In this document: positions 24,626-32,886 of the stretch, one piece after another
Numbering within the stretch: the stretch's first letter is position 1
Layout of the letters: each line of letters opens with the position of its first letter
Position numbers and translations under genes: made by a program
The notes under the pieces: generated by a model
What the model saw: the letters and a program-made list of their open reading frames with translations, nothing else
Databases searched by the model: none
Told to the model about the DNA's origin: nothing
Origin: Candidatus Planktophila sp.
GTDB taxonomy: Bacteria > Actinomycetota > Actinomycetes > Nanopelagicales > Nanopelagicaceae
DNA: 43,390 nt
Assembly (NCBI GenBank): GCA_024641555.1
Contig: JAHECV010000002.1
Coordinates: forward strand, 1 to 43,390
Reading direction: 5' to 3'

Positions 24626-24946
24626 TTAGTGAATATCTCGATTGCAGAGCATCTGTCCATCTTGACCAACTTCAAAGTGAGCGCATGGAACACCTAAACG
24701 ATCGAAGGCTGCATCTCCAAAATGTGTACGGAATGCAAGAGCGAGCAACACACGAATATTTGTATCTGGATCAGATTTAATGTTAAAAGCTTTTGCCGCA
24801 CGACTTATCGTGTTCTCAATTACCTTTTCAGTATGAGAAGTTTCGCGTGCGATCGCTGAGTTGGTTTTGCCTTCGCAGAGCAATCCGAGAACAAGTTGCT
24901 CGAAGGGATTGAGCTCCCGCGCTGTAATGGTGATATCTGTAGCCAT
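24626..24946 (-). CDS. Single-domain LuxR/NarL-type HTH regulator
   Basis: 106 residues: a LuxR-type HTH at about 10-70 (ARELNPFEQLVLGLLCEGKTNSAIARETSHTEK would be its core), with the usual L-N-P-F-E-Q in place of L-T-x-R-E. No receiver domain. A C-terminal tail has two cysteines (VPCAHFEVGQDGQMLCNRDIH), possibly a redox or metal site. ATG 24946 follows GGAGAGG at about 8 bases. Single-gene unit, divergent from the enoyl-CoA hydratase operon; it might regulate that or the membrane protein gene downstream, but nothing here proves it. Confidence 0.78.
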   Translation of the reverse strand: MATDITITARELNPFEQLVLGLLCEGKTNSAIARETSHTEKVIENTISRAAKAFNIKSDPDTNIRVLLALAFRTHFGDAAFDRLGVPCAHFEVGQDGQMLCNRDIH

Positions 24947-25002
24947 TTTTGACCTCTCCGTCGGACACTATTCTGCTCCTTTCGCCATAGGTTACCAACG
25001 AG

Positions 25003-25008
25003 TAGTAT
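25003..25008 (+). promoter_or_regulatory. -10 hexamer TAGTAT, leaderless enoyl-CoA hydratase promoter
   Basis: TAGTAT ends 6 bases before ATG 25015. Confidence 0.55.
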
Positions 25009-25014
25009 GCGCAG

Positions 25015-25761
25015 ATGTCCCAGATCACTAGCCGCCGCGAAGGCGCGGTACAAATTCTCACATTTAACCGCCCCGAGAAGATGAATGCGCTCACCAGAGA
25101 GATGTACGCCGGATTGGCCAATGGCCTAAATGAAGCCGCTGGCGACTTTGGTGTTCGCGCAGTCATCATCACCAGTGAAGGCGATCACTTCACCGCCGGC
25201 AATGACATCGCTGATTTCATGTCTAATCCACCGACTAATGAAGATAGCGATGTCGCGCGATTCTTAGGTGCGCTTTTAGAGTTTCCCAAACCTCTGATTG
25301 GAGCGGTTAAGGGAAATGCCGTTGGCGTGGGAACAACAATGTTGCTGCATTGCGACATTGTTATAGCCAGCCCTAGCGCCAAATTCTCAATGCCTTTTGC
25401 ATCCCTTGGTTTAGTTCCAGAAGCGGGATCTAGTTATCTCTTTCCACAACTAGTCGGCTATCAAAGGGCTGCCAAGATTTTCATGACTGGAGAAAGTTTT
25501 AACGCCGATAGCGCGTTAGAGATGGGTCTGGTTGCAACGGTATCAGCTGATCCACTAGGCGAGGCTTTTAAGATTGCTGAACAACTTTCGAATCAACCAC
25601 CGCAAGCGATGATTAATACTAAGGCTCTACTTAAGGCGAGCAAGCACGATGCAGTTGCCGCAGTTATGAAAGCAGAATTTGAACTCTTCTCGCTAGCGCT
25701 GCAGTCCGAGGAAGCGATGGAAGCATTTATGAACTTTATGTCGAAGAAAGGTAAGCAATGA
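25015..25761 (+). CDS. Enoyl-CoA hydratase/isomerase family protein
   Basis: Crotonase-fold enzyme, 248 residues. Oxyanion-hole motifs: HFTAGNDIADF and KGNAVGVGTTMLLHCDIV; the LGLVPEAGSSYLFPQLVG stretch places one acidic residue as in isomerase-type members. The substrate is an acyl-CoA that cannot be specified; an enoyl-CoA isomerase is plausible. First gene of a three-gene operon; its TGA overlaps the SDR ATG by 4 bases. Confidence 0.9.
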   Translation: MSQITSRREGAVQILTFNRPEKMNALTREMYAGLANGLNEAAGDFGVRAVIITSEGDHFTAGNDIADFMSNPPTNEDSDVARFLGALLEFPKPLIGAVKGNAVGVGTTMLLHCDIVIASPSAKFSMPFASLGLVPEAGSSYLFPQLVGYQRAAKIFMTGESFNADSALEMGLVATVSADPLGEAFKIAEQLSNQPPQAMINTKALLKASKHDAVAAVMKAEFELFSLALQSEEAMEAFMNFMSKKGKQ

Positions 25762-26600
25762 CAATTACTGGAGATCTTTCGGGAAAGCGCATCTTCATCA
25801 CGGGTGGATCTCGTGGCATCGGTCTAGCGATCGCACTTCGCGCCGCAAAAGATGGCGCATCGATCGCAATCGCAGCCAAGACCTCAGAGCCAAACCCAAA
25901 ACTCCCAGGAACTATCCACTCTGCTGCAGAAGAGATTCGCGCCGCAGGTGGCACAGCGCTACCGATTCAATGCGATCTAAGGGATGAAGAACAGATAGCA
26001 GCGGCGGTTAAGCAAGCTGCAGAGACGTTCGGTGGCATTGATATTCTGATTAATAACGCCAGCGCAATCAATCTGACACCTACTGAAGCGACCCCCGCAA
26101 AACGTTTTGATTTAATGTTTGATGTAAATGTCCGTGGAACTTTCTTAACTTCGCAAGCGGCAATTCCGTATCTGCGCGAATCAGCGAAAGCTGGCCGAAA
26201 TCCTCACATCTTGAATCTCTCGCCTCCGCTTTCTATGAAGGCAAAATGGTTTCAGCATCACGTGGCGTACACAATGGCGAAGTACGGAATGTCTATGTGT
26301 GTACTGGGTATGTCTGAAGAATTTCGCAAAACAGGAATCGCAGTTAATGCCCTCTGGCCGCGCACTGCAATTGATACCGCCGCTCTTCAGATGATTCCAG
26401 GAGTAGATACCGCAGCTTGCCGAACTCCAGAAATCTTGTCAGATGCTGCTTATGTAATCCTCAATCGTGAAGCGAAGGATTGCACAGGTAATTTCTTTGT
26501 TGATGATGAAGTGCTCGCATCTGTTGGTATTACGGATCTAGACAAGTACTCAGTGGTTCCTGGGACAACGGATTTTCTCCTTGACTTCTTCCTCGATTAA
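25758..26600 (+). CDS. Short-chain dehydrogenase/reductase, HSDL2-like
   Basis: 280 residues. Cofactor motif TGGSRGIG near the N-terminus, NNAS, and the catalytic Ser and YxxxK in HILNLSPPLSM and YTMAKYGMS. The long insertion after strand 2 (KTSEPNPKLPGTIHSAAEEI) and the NLSPPLSM stretch are typical of HSDL2-like short-chain dehydrogenases associated with lipid metabolism. Overlaps the upstream hydratase by 4 bases and the downstream GNAT gene by 20, so the three are likely co-expressed. Precise substrate unknown. Confidence 0.9.
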   Translation: MTITGDLSGKRIFITGGSRGIGLAIALRAAKDGASIAIAAKTSEPNPKLPGTIHSAAEEIRAAGGTALPIQCDLRDEEQIAAAVKQAAETFGGIDILINNASAINLTPTEATPAKRFDLMFDVNVRGTFLTSQAAIPYLRESAKAGRNPHILNLSPPLSMKAKWFQHHVAYTMAKYGMSMCVLGMSEEFRKTGIAVNALWPRTAIDTAALQMIPGVDTAACRTPEILSDAAYVILNREAKDCTGNFFVDDEVLASVGITDLDKYSVVPGTTDFLLDFFLD

Positions 26601-27276
26601 AGATCACAAACTAGTATTAGAACTCCTCAACGGTAGGTCGAAGTATTTAGAAACTTTTACCACATACGCCCCCGCACATAGATTTATCCAAGCGACCGTA
26701 ACGCCCGAAAGTTTGAGCTTTTCGGTGAGAGATGAAGACGGATCAATCTTTGCTATGGCCTTGGGGGAGAACCCCGAAATTCTCGATTGCGATCGTTTAG
26801 CCACTTCGCGCGCGGTGCAAGTTAATGTTGACTTGTTCGAACACCGCGCTGACTGGGATTTCTATTCGATCGATACAGATAATTTTGCTAATTTTGAGAA
26901 ATCAGAGGTAGCAAGCAACGATCAAGAGATCGAAGCGCTACTCAAAGCACATGCGCCAGATTCATCGGTTTGGCCAGGTAATGAGGAAATTCTTTTTTGG
27001 GGTTCAATCCGCGAAGAAGAGAAACTCGTTGCAACTGGTGCACTCGTTAAGTGGCGAACCGGCCAAGTTATGTTTGCATCTATTGCCACACACACTGATT
27101 TTCGCGGAAGAGGCTTGGCACAAAAATTAGTTTCGCAGATGCTCAGTAGCGTTGATGCTCTTGGAGTAAAGCGCGTTGGCCTTGGTGTATTTGCAAAGAA
27201 TTACAGTGCCAAGCGAGCATACGAACAGGTAGGTTTCGAATTAATCGGAGAGTTTTCATCGTATTCGAGGATTTAA
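26581..27276 (+). CDS. GNAT-family N-acetyltransferase
   Basis: 231 residues. The C-terminal GNAT domain (about 135-231) has the acetyl-CoA-binding HTDFRGRGLAQKLV (R/Q-x-x-G-x-G/A) and the closing SAKRAYEQVGFELIGEF. The N-terminal 130 residues are not recognised as a domain. The start is uncertain: TTG 26581 gives a 20-base overlap with the SDR gene, no ATG is near, and no clear ribosome site is seen. The target molecule is unknown. Confidence 0.75.
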   Translation: MTSSSIKDHKLVLELLNGRSKYLETFTTYAPAHRFIQATVTPESLSFSVRDEDGSIFAMALGENPEILDCDRLATSRAVQVNVDLFEHRADWDFYSIDTDNFANFEKSEVASNDQEIEALLKAHAPDSSVWPGNEEILFWGSIREEEKLVATGALVKWRTGQVMFASIATHTDFRGRGLAQKLVSQMLSSVDALGVKRVGLGVFAKNYSAKRAYEQVGFELIGEFSSYSRI

Positions 27277-27298
27277 TTCAAAGTTTCGATTTCCGAAG

Positions 27299-27304
27299 TA
27301 AGAT
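27299..27304 (+). promoter_or_regulatory. -10 hexamer TAAGAT, leaderless SulP promoter
   Basis: TAAGAT ends 6 bases before ATG 27311. Confidence 0.5.
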
Positions 27305-27310
27305 CACTAT

Positions 27311-28567
27311 ATGGCCATTTCTTACTTATCCAGAAATGATTTCCCGCTCACTCGAAGAGATTTTCAGTCTGATCTAATTTCGGGAATTACCGTAGCCATT
27401 GTTGCGCTTCCGCTGGCCCTTGGCTTTGCAGTTACGACAGGGATGTCCCCTTCAGCAGGGTTAACTACCGCCATCTTGGCGGGTTTCTTCGCCGCTTTAT
27501 TTGGCGGCTCGAAATATCAAGTCAGCGGACCCACGGGTGCTATGACTGTTGTTCTACTCCCGATAGTTTCCAAGTACGGGGTAGGAGCGATTCCAGCTCT
27601 CGGATTAATTTCTGGTGTATTTGTAACTGTCGCGGCGGCTCTTAAATTAGGCACTGTTTTAAATCGAGTTCCGTGGGCGGTCGTTGAGGGATTTACTGTC
27701 GGAATCGCTTGTGTGATTGCACTCCAACAGATCCCTCTCGCTTTAGATGTCGCAAAAGGCGAAGGCGATCGAACAGTGACGGTTGCTTGGAACACAATCG
27801 TGGATGCGACCAGAGATGGAGTTAACTGGAAATCTCTTGCTTTGGTAATTCTTACGCTTGCCGTCAAATTTAACTTCCCCAAAGTGCTACGCGCGATCAA
27901 TCAGGATATTCATATCCCGGCCAGCATTGTGGCAATTGTCTTCGTTACAATTTTTTGTAAATTCGCGAAATTTGAAGTTCATGTAATCGGTGAAATTCCT
28001 AAAAGCATTGGTCATTGGTCTGGCGACAGAGTAAGAATCGAAGATTTCTCACACTTGCTTTGGCCCGCATTCTTAGTAGCAGTATTGGCTGCCATCGAAT
28101 CGTTGCTCTCTGCGCGGGTGGCGGATGGATTGGTTCACGCTAAAGATGGCGATCGCTTTCAACCGAACAAAGAATTATTCGGTCAAGGTTTAGGCACAGT
28201 TATGGCTTCGCTATTCGGGGGAATGCCGGCAACTGGGGCAATTGCGCGCACTAGCGTAAATGTGCGAAGCCATGCCAAGTCTCGCTTAGCGGCCATGTTT
28301 CACGCAGTCAGTCTCCTTTTAATTGTGTTCCTCTTATCGCCATTTGTTAGTGCCATTCCTACAGCCTCTATTGCTGGGATACTTATCGGAACTAGTTATC
28401 GAATACTCAACCCTGCTTCGATACGAGAGTCACTGAAAACCACCAAATCCGAGGCGACTGTATTAATTACTACCGCACTGGTAACCCTACTCGTCGATCT
28501 CATCTGGGGGATTGCAGTAGGTATCATTACTCACTTCATCGCCTCACGGATATCTCGGAGAAATTAA
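27311..28567 (+). CDS. SulP-family anion transporter lacking a STAS domain
   Basis: 418 residues, about 11-13 membrane helices. SulP signatures: DLISGITVAIVALPLALGFA and the VSGPTGAM loop, plus GLGTVMASLFGGMPATGAIARTSVN. It ends at the last helix and has no C-terminal STAS domain, which most SulP proteins carry. Substrate may be sulfate, bicarbonate or a dicarboxylate; nothing nearby decides. The NCS1 permease gene begins on the very next base after the stop codon, so the two are transcribed together. Confidence 0.9.
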   Translation: MAISYLSRNDFPLTRRDFQSDLISGITVAIVALPLALGFAVTTGMSPSAGLTTAILAGFFAALFGGSKYQVSGPTGAMTVVLLPIVSKYGVGAIPALGLISGVFVTVAAALKLGTVLNRVPWAVVEGFTVGIACVIALQQIPLALDVAKGEGDRTVTVAWNTIVDATRDGVNWKSLALVILTLAVKFNFPKVLRAINQDIHIPASIVAIVFVTIFCKFAKFEVHVIGEIPKSIGHWSGDRVRIEDFSHLLWPAFLVAVLAAIESLLSARVADGLVHAKDGDRFQPNKELFGQGLGTVMASLFGGMPATGAIARTSVNVRSHAKSRLAAMFHAVSLLLIVFLLSPFVSAIPTASIAGILIGTSYRILNPASIRESLKTTKSEATVLITTALVTLLVDLIWGIAVGIITHFIASRISRRN

Positions 28568-29977
28568 TTGCAACTAGAACTTAATGGAACCAATGTCATC
28601 GCCGAGAGCGAGCGTAGAGGTAAGGCATCTTCACTTTTTTGGCCATGGTGCGGTGCAAACGTTTCATTACTCGCCCTTTCGTACGGGTCGTTCTTCCTTG
28701 GCTTTGGTATCTCATTTTGGCAAGCAACTGCGGCGGCCATCCTTGGCACGGTACTTTCATTTCTGCTTGTTGGATTTAGTTCGATCGCGGGCAAGAAATC
28801 GAATGCTCCAACGATGGTTTTATCGCGTGCTGTATTCGGCGTAAAGGGAAATATTGTTCCCGGGTTACTTTCATATCTCATATTTGTTGGTTGGGAAACA
28901 GTGCTCGTCTCTTTGGCTACTCTGGCTACTGGAACGATTTTTATGCGTATCGGCCATATCGGTCATAACACGGCGATGGTGATTGGTTTTGTAATTTCAG
29001 TGACCTTAACCATTTACGGGGGAGTTCTTGGCCACGCGGTAATCATGCGCCTGCAAAAGTATCTGACCATCGTCACAGTTCTTGCGACCCTCGTCTATAT
29101 TGGCTTAACCGTTGATGAAGTTTCATGGACTTCGGTAACGAATCTCCCGTCGGGAAATCTACAAGGATTTATTGGTGCTCTAATTTTCGGGGTAACCGGC
29201 ATCGGTTTAGGTTGGGTTAACTCGGCCGCCGACTATTCAAGATATTTACCACGCACTTCATCAAGTAAATCTGTAGTTGGCTGGACAGTATTCGGAGCTT
29301 CAATTGTTCCAATAGCGCTAGTTATTTTTGGCGCTTTACTATCGGGCAGTGACAAGAAACTAAATGAAGCCATTGCGATGGATCCCATCGGTGCCCTGAC
29401 GACTTTATTGCCAACGTGGTATCTAGGCTTTTTTGCGTTAATTGCGATTCTTGGTTTAGTCGGTGGAGCAATTTTGGATCTGTATTCCTCCGGCTTAACT
29501 TTGATTACCATCGGTTTACCGGTTAAACGTCATACCGCCGCGACTATTGATGGCTTGGTTATGTTGGCCGGAACCATATATATCGTTTGGTTCGCAGATA
29601 ACTTCTTCTTCCCGTTTCAAGGATTCCTCATCACTTTAGGTGTACCAATCGCTACTTGGTCTGCCATATTTGTAACTGATGTACTTCTTCGAAAGCGCGC
29701 ATATGACGAAAAAGATCTGTATCAAACTGGTGGACGTTACGGAAGTTGGAATAAAAGATCGCTATCGTTGATGGCTCTGGGATCTTTTATCGGTTGGGGT
29801 TTTGTTACAAATACCTTTGCGAGCTGGCTATCTTGGCAGGGATATTTGCTATTCATTATCGGTGGAAAAGAAGGTGGCTGGGCTTACGCAAATGTCGGCG
29901 TCTTGCTGGCGCTGATGATCGGAGCCCTTGGACATCTCTTATTCGGTCGTAAGGCTATAGTTATTCAAGAAAAGTAA
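28568..29977 (+). CDS. NCS1-family cytosine/purine permease (CodB-like)
   Basis: 469 residues with about 12 membrane helices. NCS1 features: an N-terminal LFWPWCGANVSLLALSYGSFFLGFG, SRAVFGVKGNIVPG, and GLGWVNSAADYSRYLP. Imports a nucleobase or related compound with protons or sodium. A TTG start directly after the SulP stop is supported by GGAG 8-9 bases upstream; the first 20 residues are a hydrophilic tail, as in the family. Convergent with the short nhaA gene (13-base gap). Confidence 0.88.
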   Translation: MQLELNGTNVIAESERRGKASSLFWPWCGANVSLLALSYGSFFLGFGISFWQATAAAILGTVLSFLLVGFSSIAGKKSNAPTMVLSRAVFGVKGNIVPGLLSYLIFVGWETVLVSLATLATGTIFMRIGHIGHNTAMVIGFVISVTLTIYGGVLGHAVIMRLQKYLTIVTVLATLVYIGLTVDEVSWTSVTNLPSGNLQGFIGALIFGVTGIGLGWVNSAADYSRYLPRTSSSKSVVGWTVFGASIVPIALVIFGALLSGSDKKLNEAIAMDPIGALTTLLPTWYLGFFALIAILGLVGGAILDLYSSGLTLITIGLPVKRHTAATIDGLVMLAGTIYIVWFADNFFFPFQGFLITLGVPIATWSAIFVTDVLLRKRAYDEKDLYQTGGRYGSWNKRSLSLMALGSFIGWGFVTNTFASWLSWQGYLLFIIGGKEGGWAYANVGVLLALMIGALGHLLFGRKAIVIQEK

Positions 29978-29990
29978 TCTAATAAAACGA

Positions 29991-30821
29991 TTATGCACCG
30001 CTTGTTACAGATTCGTTGGCTGGAAGATGGCGACGCAGCCAAATAAAGCCAACTAACCCAGAGATTAACGCTGAAATAATTAGACCTGCCTTAACATCGC
30101 CTTGAATAGTTTCGCTTTCGACGGCAACCTCAGAGATTACCAACGCCACCGTTAGACCCATACCTGCCAGCGCGCCTACTCCAGAAATTTCTGATAACTT
30201 CAAATTTTCTGGCAGGCGAACAAATTTCAACTTTACTATTATCCAAGCAAAGAATGTTATGCCGATAATTTTTCCAAATACTCTTGCAATAGTTATTGAG
30301 ATAGCTGTCTTAGAAGTCACGGAATCCCACGCGATTCCGTGACTTAATTTCGCAAGTACGTACACTGGAATTATAAAAAATGTACAAAGCGGAGATAAGA
30401 TTGCAACAACTTTTGAGACTGGAAATCTTGGAATTATCGCCAAGATTGCGCCTAGAACTGCGGCCCCCAATGTGGATGCGCTGTGCACAATATCTAGTTG
30501 ATCTCCATAGAAAATTGCGAGAACGATCAGCGAAAAGAGGTCATCGGCAACCGCAAGAGTTAACAGGAAAAGCCGAGCCGCCGGATTTGCACCCTTTCCT
30601 AGCAAGGCGAAGACTGCAAGTGCGAGCGCCAGGTCGGTTGGCATAGTAGTGGCCCAAGCTTGAGATCCAGGATTTAAGGCAATGAAGATTGAAGCGGGGA
30701 GGATCATTCCTCCTAGCGCTGCTATAGCGGGCAAGAGAATTTCTTTAGGGTGAGTTAGCGTTGCAGTAATTTCTATTCCGACGAAGATAAAGAAAACTGC
30801 AATCAAAAGATCTAAGGCCAT
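29991..30821 (-). CDS. nhaA: Short NhaA-family Na+/H+ antiporter lacking TM I and a central helix region
   Basis: 276 residues against about 390 in E. coli NhaA. By motif alignment it starts at the family's second helix (ALDLLIAVFFIFVGIEI) and lacks the stretch around the VHATLAGV helix. The key residues remain: D4 (equivalent of E. coli D65), D63 (PTDLALAL, D133), D93-D94 (VADDLFSL, D163-D164) and K184 (K300). It is one intact frame. No room exists upstream for the missing N-terminus, because a -10 box and the glnA terminator lie immediately before ATG 30821. Whether it transports ions in this form is unknown. Confidence 0.8.
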   Translation of the reverse strand: MALDLLIAVFFIFVGIEITATLTHPKEILLPAIAALGGMILPASIFIALNPGSQAWATTMPTDLALALAVFALLGKGANPAARLFLLTLAVADDLFSLIVLAIFYGDQLDIVHSASTLGAAVLGAILAIIPRFPVSKVVAILSPLCTFFIIPVYVLAKLSHGIAWDSVTSKTAISITIARVFGKIIGITFFAWIIVKLKFVRLPENLKLSEISGVGALAGMGLTVALVISEVAVESETIQGDVKAGLIISALISGLVGFIWLRRHLPANESVTSGA

Positions 30822-30828
30822 GTTGTAA

Positions 30829-30834
30829 AGAGTA
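30829..30834 (-). promoter_or_regulatory. -10 hexamer TACTCT, leaderless nhaA promoter
   Basis: TACTCT on the minus strand, 7 bases before ATG 30821, squeezed between the glnA terminator and the gene. Confidence 0.5.
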
Positions 30835-30837
30835 CAA

Positions 30838-30873
30838 GAAAAAGCAAAAGCCCCGCCGATAATTCGACGGGGC
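30838..30873 (-). terminator. Rho-independent terminator of glnA
   Basis: GCCCCGCCGA (30850-30859), loop taat, TCGACGGGGC (30864-30873): 10 base pairs with one G-U-type pair, followed on the minus strand by a T-rich tail (TTTTGCTTTTTCTT). It lies 30 bases after the glnA stop. Confidence 0.88.
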
Positions 30874-30902
30874 CTTTGCTCCTGAAAATTGCCTAATTCG
30901 AC

Positions 30903-32336
30903 TTAGATATCGAAGTAGAGTTCGAACTCTGCTGGATGTGGACGCAAACGAACGTAATCTACTTCGTTCTTACGCTTCCATTCGATCCAAGTTGAGATGA
31001 GATCTTCTGTAAAGACTCCACCCTTTGTAAGGAATTCGTGATCCTTTTCGAGGCTATTAAGTACTGCATCGAGTGAACCTGGAACCTGCGGAATCGCAGC
31101 CGCTTCTTCACCTTCTAGTTCGTATAGATCCTTGTCAACTGGGGCAGGTGGTTCAATTTTATTTACGATTCCATCGATTCCAGCCATGAGCATTGCTGCA
31201 AATGCTAGGTATGGGTTTGATGATGGATCTGGGCAACGGAACTCAACGCGCTTAGCCTTTGGTGATGATCCGGTAATTGGAATACGGATACATGCTGAGC
31301 GGTTACGTGCTGAGTAAACAAGGTTCACTGGAGCTTCGTATCCTGGAACCAAGCGACGGTATGAGTTAACGGTTGGGTTGGTGAATGCAAGAAGCGATGG
31401 TGCATGCTTTAAGAGACCACCGATGTACCAACGCGCCATATCTGAGAGATCGCCGTATGTGCCTGCTTCGAAGAAGAGTGGCTTGCCATCTTTCCAAAGA
31501 GATTGGTGAACGTGCATACCTGAACCGTTATCGCCGAAGAGTGGCTTTGGCATAAAGGTTGCGGTCTTGCCGCCTTCCCATGCCACGTTGCGGATGATGT
31601 ATTTAAACTTCATCAATTCATCGCCAGCGCTGAGAATGTCGGTAAAGCGGTAGTTAATTTCCATCTGTCCAGCGGTTCCAACTTCGTGGTGTGAACGCTC
31701 AACTTGAAGTCCGGCTCGGCCGAGTTCCATAACCATCTCATCGCGAAGATCAGCAAATTGATCTGTTGGAGAAACTGGGAAGTATCCACCTTTAATACGT
31801 GTGCGGTATCCGCGGTTGGGAGTTCCATCTGGATCTGCGACTACGCCAGTGTTCCATGCGCCTTCGTAAGAATCGATGTGGTGGTATGACTCGTTCATTC
31901 CGGTGCTGAAACGAACTGCATCGAATACGTAGAACTCTGCTTCTGGGGCAAAGAACGCCTGATCTGCGATTCCGGTTGACTTCAAGTAATCAACTGCCTT
32001 AGCAACTACGCCACGAGGATCGCGCGAGTAAGGAGTGTTATCTGTTGGGTTATGGACAGAGAAGATAATTACAAGTGTCTTTTCCAAACGGAATGGATCG
32101 ATAAATGCTGATGATGGAACTGGGAGCAACTTCATATCTGATTCGTGGATTGACTGGAAACCGCGAATTGATGAACCATCGAACATCAAACCATCGGTGA
32201 AGACAGCTTCGTCGAATGATTCAACTGGTACGTTGAAGTGATGCTGAATACCAGGTAGATCGGTGAAGCGAACATCAATGAGCTTTACATCTTCTTTCTT
32301 GATGTACGCAAAAATTTCTGCTGAGTTTTTAAACAT
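30903..32336 (-). CDS. glnA: Glutamine synthetase type I (GSI-beta)
   Basis: ATP-dependent amidation of glutamate to glutamine, cytosolic dodecamer; 477 residues. Motifs: [14 protein letters not shown] N-terminal ([15 protein letters not shown]), [40 protein letters not shown] and the C-terminal adenylylation loop [11 protein letters not shown] with the candidate Tyr. ATG 32336 is preferred to the open frame up to 32369, because of the strong GAGGAG ribosome site 8 bases upstream. A terminator follows. Upstream are three 5-base half-sites spaced 11 bases apart resembling a GlnR operator. Confidence 0.97.
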   Translation of the reverse strand: MFKNSAEIFAYIKKEDVKLIDVRFTDLPGIQHHFNVPVESFDEAVFTDGLMFDGSSIRGFQSIHESDMKLLPVPSSAFIDPFRLEKTLVIIFSVHNPTDNTPYSRDPRGVVAKAVDYLKSTGIADQAFFAPEAEFYVFDAVRFSTGMNESYHHIDSYEGAWNTGVVADPDGTPNRGYRTRIKGGYFPVSPTDQFADLRDEMVMELGRAGLQVERSHHEVGTAGQMEINYRFTDILSAGDELMKFKYIIRNVAWEGGKTATFMPKPLFGDNGSGMHVHQSLWKDGKPLFFEAGTYGDLSDMARWYIGGLLKHAPSLLAFTNPTVNSYRRLVPGYEAPVNLVYSARNRSACIRIPITGSSPKAKRVEFRCPDPSSNPYLAFAAMLMAGIDGIVNKIEPPAPVDKDLYELEGEEAAAIPQVPGSLDAVLNSLEKDHEFLTKGGVFTEDLISTWIEWKRKNEVDYVRLRPHPAEFELYFDI

Positions 32337-32440
32337 TAAACGCACTCCTCGTGTTATCGAATATTTCAAGCGATAGGCCGATTTTCAAATCTGCCGGGTG
32401 TATTCGGGGCCTCACCTTTGAGGGCGACCGATCTGGGTAA

Positions 32441-32446
32441 ACCCTA
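32441..32446 (-). promoter_or_regulatory. Possible glnA -10 hexamer TAGGGT
   Basis: TAGGGT on the minus strand, about 105 bases before ATG 32336; no good -35, consistent with an activator-dependent promoter. A tentative call. Confidence 0.3.
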
Positions 32447-32467
32447 AGACTTAAAGGGCTCTTTGGC

Positions 32468-32494
32468 ATAACTGGCGTGTTACAGCCATGTAAA
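32468..32494. promoter_or_regulatory. GlnR-like operator upstream of glnA
   Basis: ATAAC-N6-GTTAC-N6-GTAAA, half-sites with 11-base periodicity, as in the actinobacterial GlnR consensus (gTnAC-n6-GaAAc). Centred about 47 bases upstream of the transcription start expected from the tentative glnA -10. Confidence 0.4.
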
Positions 32495-32519
32495 ACCTGC
32501 GGCTAACGCCTGTGATCAC

Positions 32520-32525
32520 TACGCT
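32520..32525 (+). promoter_or_regulatory. -10 hexamer TACGCT, leaderless RDD gene promoter
   Basis: TACGCT ends 7 bases before ATG 32533 and argues against the earlier in-frame GTG at 32512. Confidence 0.45.
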
Positions 32526-32532
32526 AACGCGC

Positions 32533-32886
32533 ATGAAACACGAGATCAGTCTTGGCCGGCGCCTACTTGGCCTAACTATCGACTGGCTAATGTGTTACGC
32601 CATCGCCTTTGGGCTACTCGGTGATACGCGAGTGACCTTGATCGTCTTCTTCTTTGAGACCCTGATCTTGACCGCTTTCGGCGGAGCCACCGCTGGCCAT
32701 CGCCTAATTAGAGTCAAAGTGGCCAATTTTGAAACCGGAGCCAACCCAACGCTTTTGCAGGCTTTAATCCGCACTGTTCTGCTCTGCATAGTTGTTACAG
32801 CCATCACCTACGATGAAAATGGCCGAGGAATCCACGAAAGACTCAGCGGAACTAGGTTGCTTGATTTAAGAAAAATTACCGCTTAG
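32533..32886 (+). CDS. RDD-family membrane protein
   Basis: 117 residues. An N-terminal LGRRLLGLTIDWLMCYAIAFGL contains the R...D arrangement of the RDD family, followed by further hydrophobic segments (about 35-50 and 85-100) and a GHRLIRVKV loop. Function unknown, possibly transport. ATG 32533 was chosen because of the -10 box. The M. tuberculosis homologue Rv2219A also sits between a DUF4191 gene and glnA1. Its end overlaps the convergent DUF4191 gene by 11 bases. Confidence 0.85.
   Translation: MKHEISLGRRLLGLTIDWLMCYAIAFGLLGDTRVTLIVFFFETLILTAFGGATAGHRLIRVKVANFETGANPTLLQALIRTVLLCIVVTAITYDENGRGIHERLSGTRLLDLRKITA

Noticed and set aside
24828..25172. A 114-codon minus-strand frame spanning the regulator/ECH divergent promoter region
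   Set aside because: It covers two well-supported coding starts and both promoters, and shows no family resemblance.
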